Source: Limisphaera sp. (lineage in GTDB: Bacteria; Verrucomicrobiota; Verrucomicrobiia; Limisphaerales; Limisphaeraceae). From it: DNA of 57,733 nt. Each line of letters starts with the position of its first letter. Positions within the stretch are counted from its first letter, which is position 1. This document shows positions 56,177-57,733 of this stretch, in pieces. The DNA lies in NCBI GenBank assembly GCA_025057755.1, contig JANWVC010000010.1, forward strand, positions 1 to 57,733, read 5' to 3'. A program made the translations under genes and the position numbers. The notes below the pieces were generated by a model. The model made no database searches and was not told the DNA's origin. It saw nothing but the letters and a program-made list of their open reading frames with translations.

Positions 56177-56526
56177 AAAGCGGGCGGTTAGGGGATCACA
56201 CCTTTTACCCTCCCCCACGCAAGCTGGCCCCACCTTGGATGAGCCTTAGATGAGCCGAGAAGCAAAAGGATCGTCCGCAGAGTGCAGAGTCCCCGGCCCC
56301 GAGCGCCCCATGGAAACCATCCAGGGGCTTCTCCAAACCCGCCAATCGTATCTATGGGCTGGCCAAAAGCTCAGCGCCGTTTCCTGGATCGTGATATTTA
56401 TCTTCTCAAGCATTCGTTGCGTCGGCCGATTGGGAAGTGTTCATCCCGACCTCAGATCGGGCCAAGGTGCAACCCGTGTTTCGTTGTTGCTCGGCGATGG
56501 CACCAAGTTAGACTGGATTTGCGGCG
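56177..56526. other. Intergenic region after the iron operon
   Basis: 350 bases. A weak CCTAA/TTAGG pair lies right after the feoB stop, without a T tract. Open frames here read as non-coding. Probably holds the promoter of the dehydrogenase gene, but no clear -35/-10 pair was seen. Confidence 0.45.
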
Positions 56527-57390
56527 ATGCAGATTTTAGCGGGACAAACGGTCCTGTTAACCGGGGCCTCCGGCGGTCTGGGCAGCGAAATGGCGCGGGC
56601 GCTGGCACAACGTCGGGTTCGAATGCTTCTGGTGGCCCATCCCGGTGCACGATTGGACCCCTTGGCGGATGAACTTCAATCCACCGGAGTGGAAGCTGTG
56701 CCACTGATTGCCGACCTGCGCGTGCCCTCCGAACGGCACCGCGTGATCCAATTTGCCCAGCAACGCTGGGGCAGTCTGGATCTGCTCATCAACAACGCCG
56801 GCGTAGAACACAATGGCTACCTTCATGAGTTGCCGGAATCTGACATCGATGAGGTCCTCACGGTCAATCTCACAGCGGCCATCATGCTGACCCGCCTGGT
56901 CTGGCCCGGCATGCTCCGGCAGCAACGCGGCCACGTGGTCAACATTGCCTCGCTGGCGGGCAAAGTCGGCCCGGCCCTCCAGGAACCCTACGCGGCTTCC
57001 AAGGCCGGTCTGATCGCATTTACCCATTCCCTACGCGCCAGCTATGCCGGGTCCGGTGTCAGCGCTTCCGTAATCGTTCCAGGCTTCGTCAACACCGGCA
57101 TTTATTGCCGGCTCAAAGAACTGGCCGGAAGACCGGCCCCGCCTTTACTTGCACCCGTTTCCCCAGCGTGTGTGATTCGCGCCCTGTTTCGTGCGGTAGA
57201 ACGCGATTTGCCCGAAGTGATTGTTACGCGTTATCCCGTTCGGCCCTTCTTGGCGCTGATCGAACTTGTGCCGGCCGCGGCCACCTGGCTCACCTCCGCG
57301 CTCGGCGCTAACGCCTTCTTTCGCGCCGCTGCCATGCATGGTGCTCCCACGACTACCAGCACTGCGTCTTCGTCTAGAGCCCAATCGTGA
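56527..57390 (+). CDS. Short-chain dehydrogenase/reductase
   Basis: 287 residues from ATG 56527. Classical SDR fold: TGASGGLG cofactor motif near 12-20, NNAGVEH near 90-96, IASLAG with the catalytic Ser at about 140, and YAASKAGL with Tyr and Lys at about 158-162. A C-terminal extension of about 50 residues contains a hydrophobic stretch (PFLALIELVPAAATWLTSAL) which may bind the membrane, as in DltE-like or SDR lipid reductases. NAD(P)H-dependent; the substrate is unknown. The FadL-like gene begins 29 bases after it, which hints at fatty-acid or lipid chemistry. Confidence 0.88.
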   Translation: MQILAGQTVLLTGASGGLGSEMARALAQRRVRMLLVAHPGARLDPLADELQSTGVEAVPLIADLRVPSERHRVIQFAQQRWGSLDLLINNAGVEHNGYLHELPESDIDEVLTVNLTAAIMLTRLVWPGMLRQQRGHVVNIASLAGKVGPALQEPYAASKAGLIAFTHSLRASYAGSGVSASVIVPGFVNTGIYCRLKELAGRPAPPLLAPVSPACVIRALFRAVERDLPEVIVTRYPVRPFLALIELVPAAATWLTSALGANAFFRAAAMHGAPTTTSTASSSRAQS

Positions 57391-57419
57391 AAAGACCTGG
57401 CCAAGCAATTCCATGTGTT

Positions 57420-57733
57420 ATGCGAACTGCCATATCTCCAATTCGACAATCTAACCCGGCCCTACATACACATCTGCCAAATCTGACTCACCTATTTTAC
57501 CTATTCCTCTTGCTGTATGTTGCCCCCTTGCCGAATTGGGCCACGGGCTTCCGGCTTCCCGACCAAGACGCATTTGCCACCGCGCGCGGGGAGGCCTTCG
57601 TGGCGACGGCGGATAATCCCGCGGCGATTTATTACAACCCGGCCGGCCTCACCCAGTTAAAAGGCCACCAGCTTCGATTGGGCGTATACGGCTTGTACCT
57701 TCGTAGTCGGTACCAGTCGCCCTCCACGGGCCA
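57420..57733 (+). CDS. FadL/OmpP1-type outer-membrane transport protein (partial, cut by right edge)
   Basis: The reading frame opens at ATG 57420-57422 and runs off the window after 104 codons. A signal-like hydrophobic stretch (LTHLFYLFLLLYVAPLPNW) is followed by ATGFRLPDQDAFATARGEAF, then VATADNPAAIYYNPAGLTQL and KGHQLRLGVYGLYLRSRY. The NPAAIYYNPAGLTQL phrase is the signature of FadL-family proteins, which let long-chain fatty acids or other hydrophobic molecules cross the outer membrane. The signal peptide has an unusually long, weakly basic leader of about 20 residues. The gene lies directly after the dehydrogenase. Confidence 0.85.
   Translation, partial: MRTAISPIRQSNPALHTHLPNLTHLFYLFLLLYVAPLPNWATGFRLPDQDAFATARGEAFVATADNPAAIYYNPAGLTQLKGHQLRLGVYGLYLRSRYQSPSTG

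Overview
The window looks like chromosome of a GC-rich (roughly 60% by eye) member of the Verrucomicrobiota. The supporting evidence is the mix of gene families: an exported protein ending in a VPDGG-type PEP-CTERM sorting tail, a TIGR03790-like protein, DUF1080, DUF1501 and DUF2231/planctomycete-cytochrome genes, autotransporter-type beta-strand repeats, a prepilin-like protein, and a Chlamydia-like class Ic ribonucleotide reductase. The genus cannot be fixed from the sequence alone.

Layout. 1-3.8 kb (minus): the end of a probable anti-phage module, an SNF2-type helicase with a C-terminal DUF3883 domain, followed by a four-helix-bundle suffix protein cut by the window edge. 4.1-7.2 kb: two decayed genes in a row, an ECF-type sigma factor and a large autotransporter-repeat protein. 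7.5-11.3 kb (plus): an exported protein of unknown function, a pseudopilin-like protein, and a nucleoside hydrolase fused to an FmdE-like domain. 11.6-14.2 kb (plus): pgk-tpiA-secG. 15.2-22 kb (plus): a cobalamin riboswitch followed by nrdA, nrdB and metE. These are the B12-independent ribonucleotide reductase and the B12-independent methionine synthase, apparently under one B12 sensor. 22-25.7 kb (minus): hsp20, lon and a LolA-like gene. 26-29.2 kb (minus): an exported alpha-L-fucosidase with two GH29 modules in one chain. 29.4-33.6 kb: murJ, an MBL hydrolase, a DUF1080 protein and a small exported protein. 33.7-36.2 kb (plus): a beta-CASP-type MBL protein and an HDOD protein. 36.3-39.5 kb (minus): hisG, a 33-residue COX24-like gene, a TPR lipoprotein and DUF2203. 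39.7-44.8 kb (minus): glgB, a TIGR03790-like protein and an MBL hydrolase. 44.9-48 kb: recN and an enolase-superfamily enzyme. 48.1-51.3 kb: a second graveyard with a frameshifted DUF2231/cytochrome/LRR gene, a DUF1501 tail and other remnants. 51.4-52.1 kb (minus): the VPDGG-tailed protein with a clear terminator. 52.8-56.2 kb (plus): an iron operon with an unusual membrane-anchored DtxR-FeoA-FeoA regulator and FeoB split into two overlapping genes. 56.5 kb to the end: a short-chain dehydrogenase and the start of a FadL-type porin.

The most informative unit is the riboswitch-nrdA-nrdB-metE block. NrdB has Phe where class Ia enzymes carry the radical Tyr, and Glu as first metal ligand, which is the class Ic pattern. 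The expected logic is that B12 sufficiency shuts down both B12-independent enzymes at once, which predicts NrdJ and MetH elsewhere in the genome.

No rRNA, tRNA, CRISPR array, insertion sequence or phage gene was recognised. Identifications come from reading motifs, without database searches.
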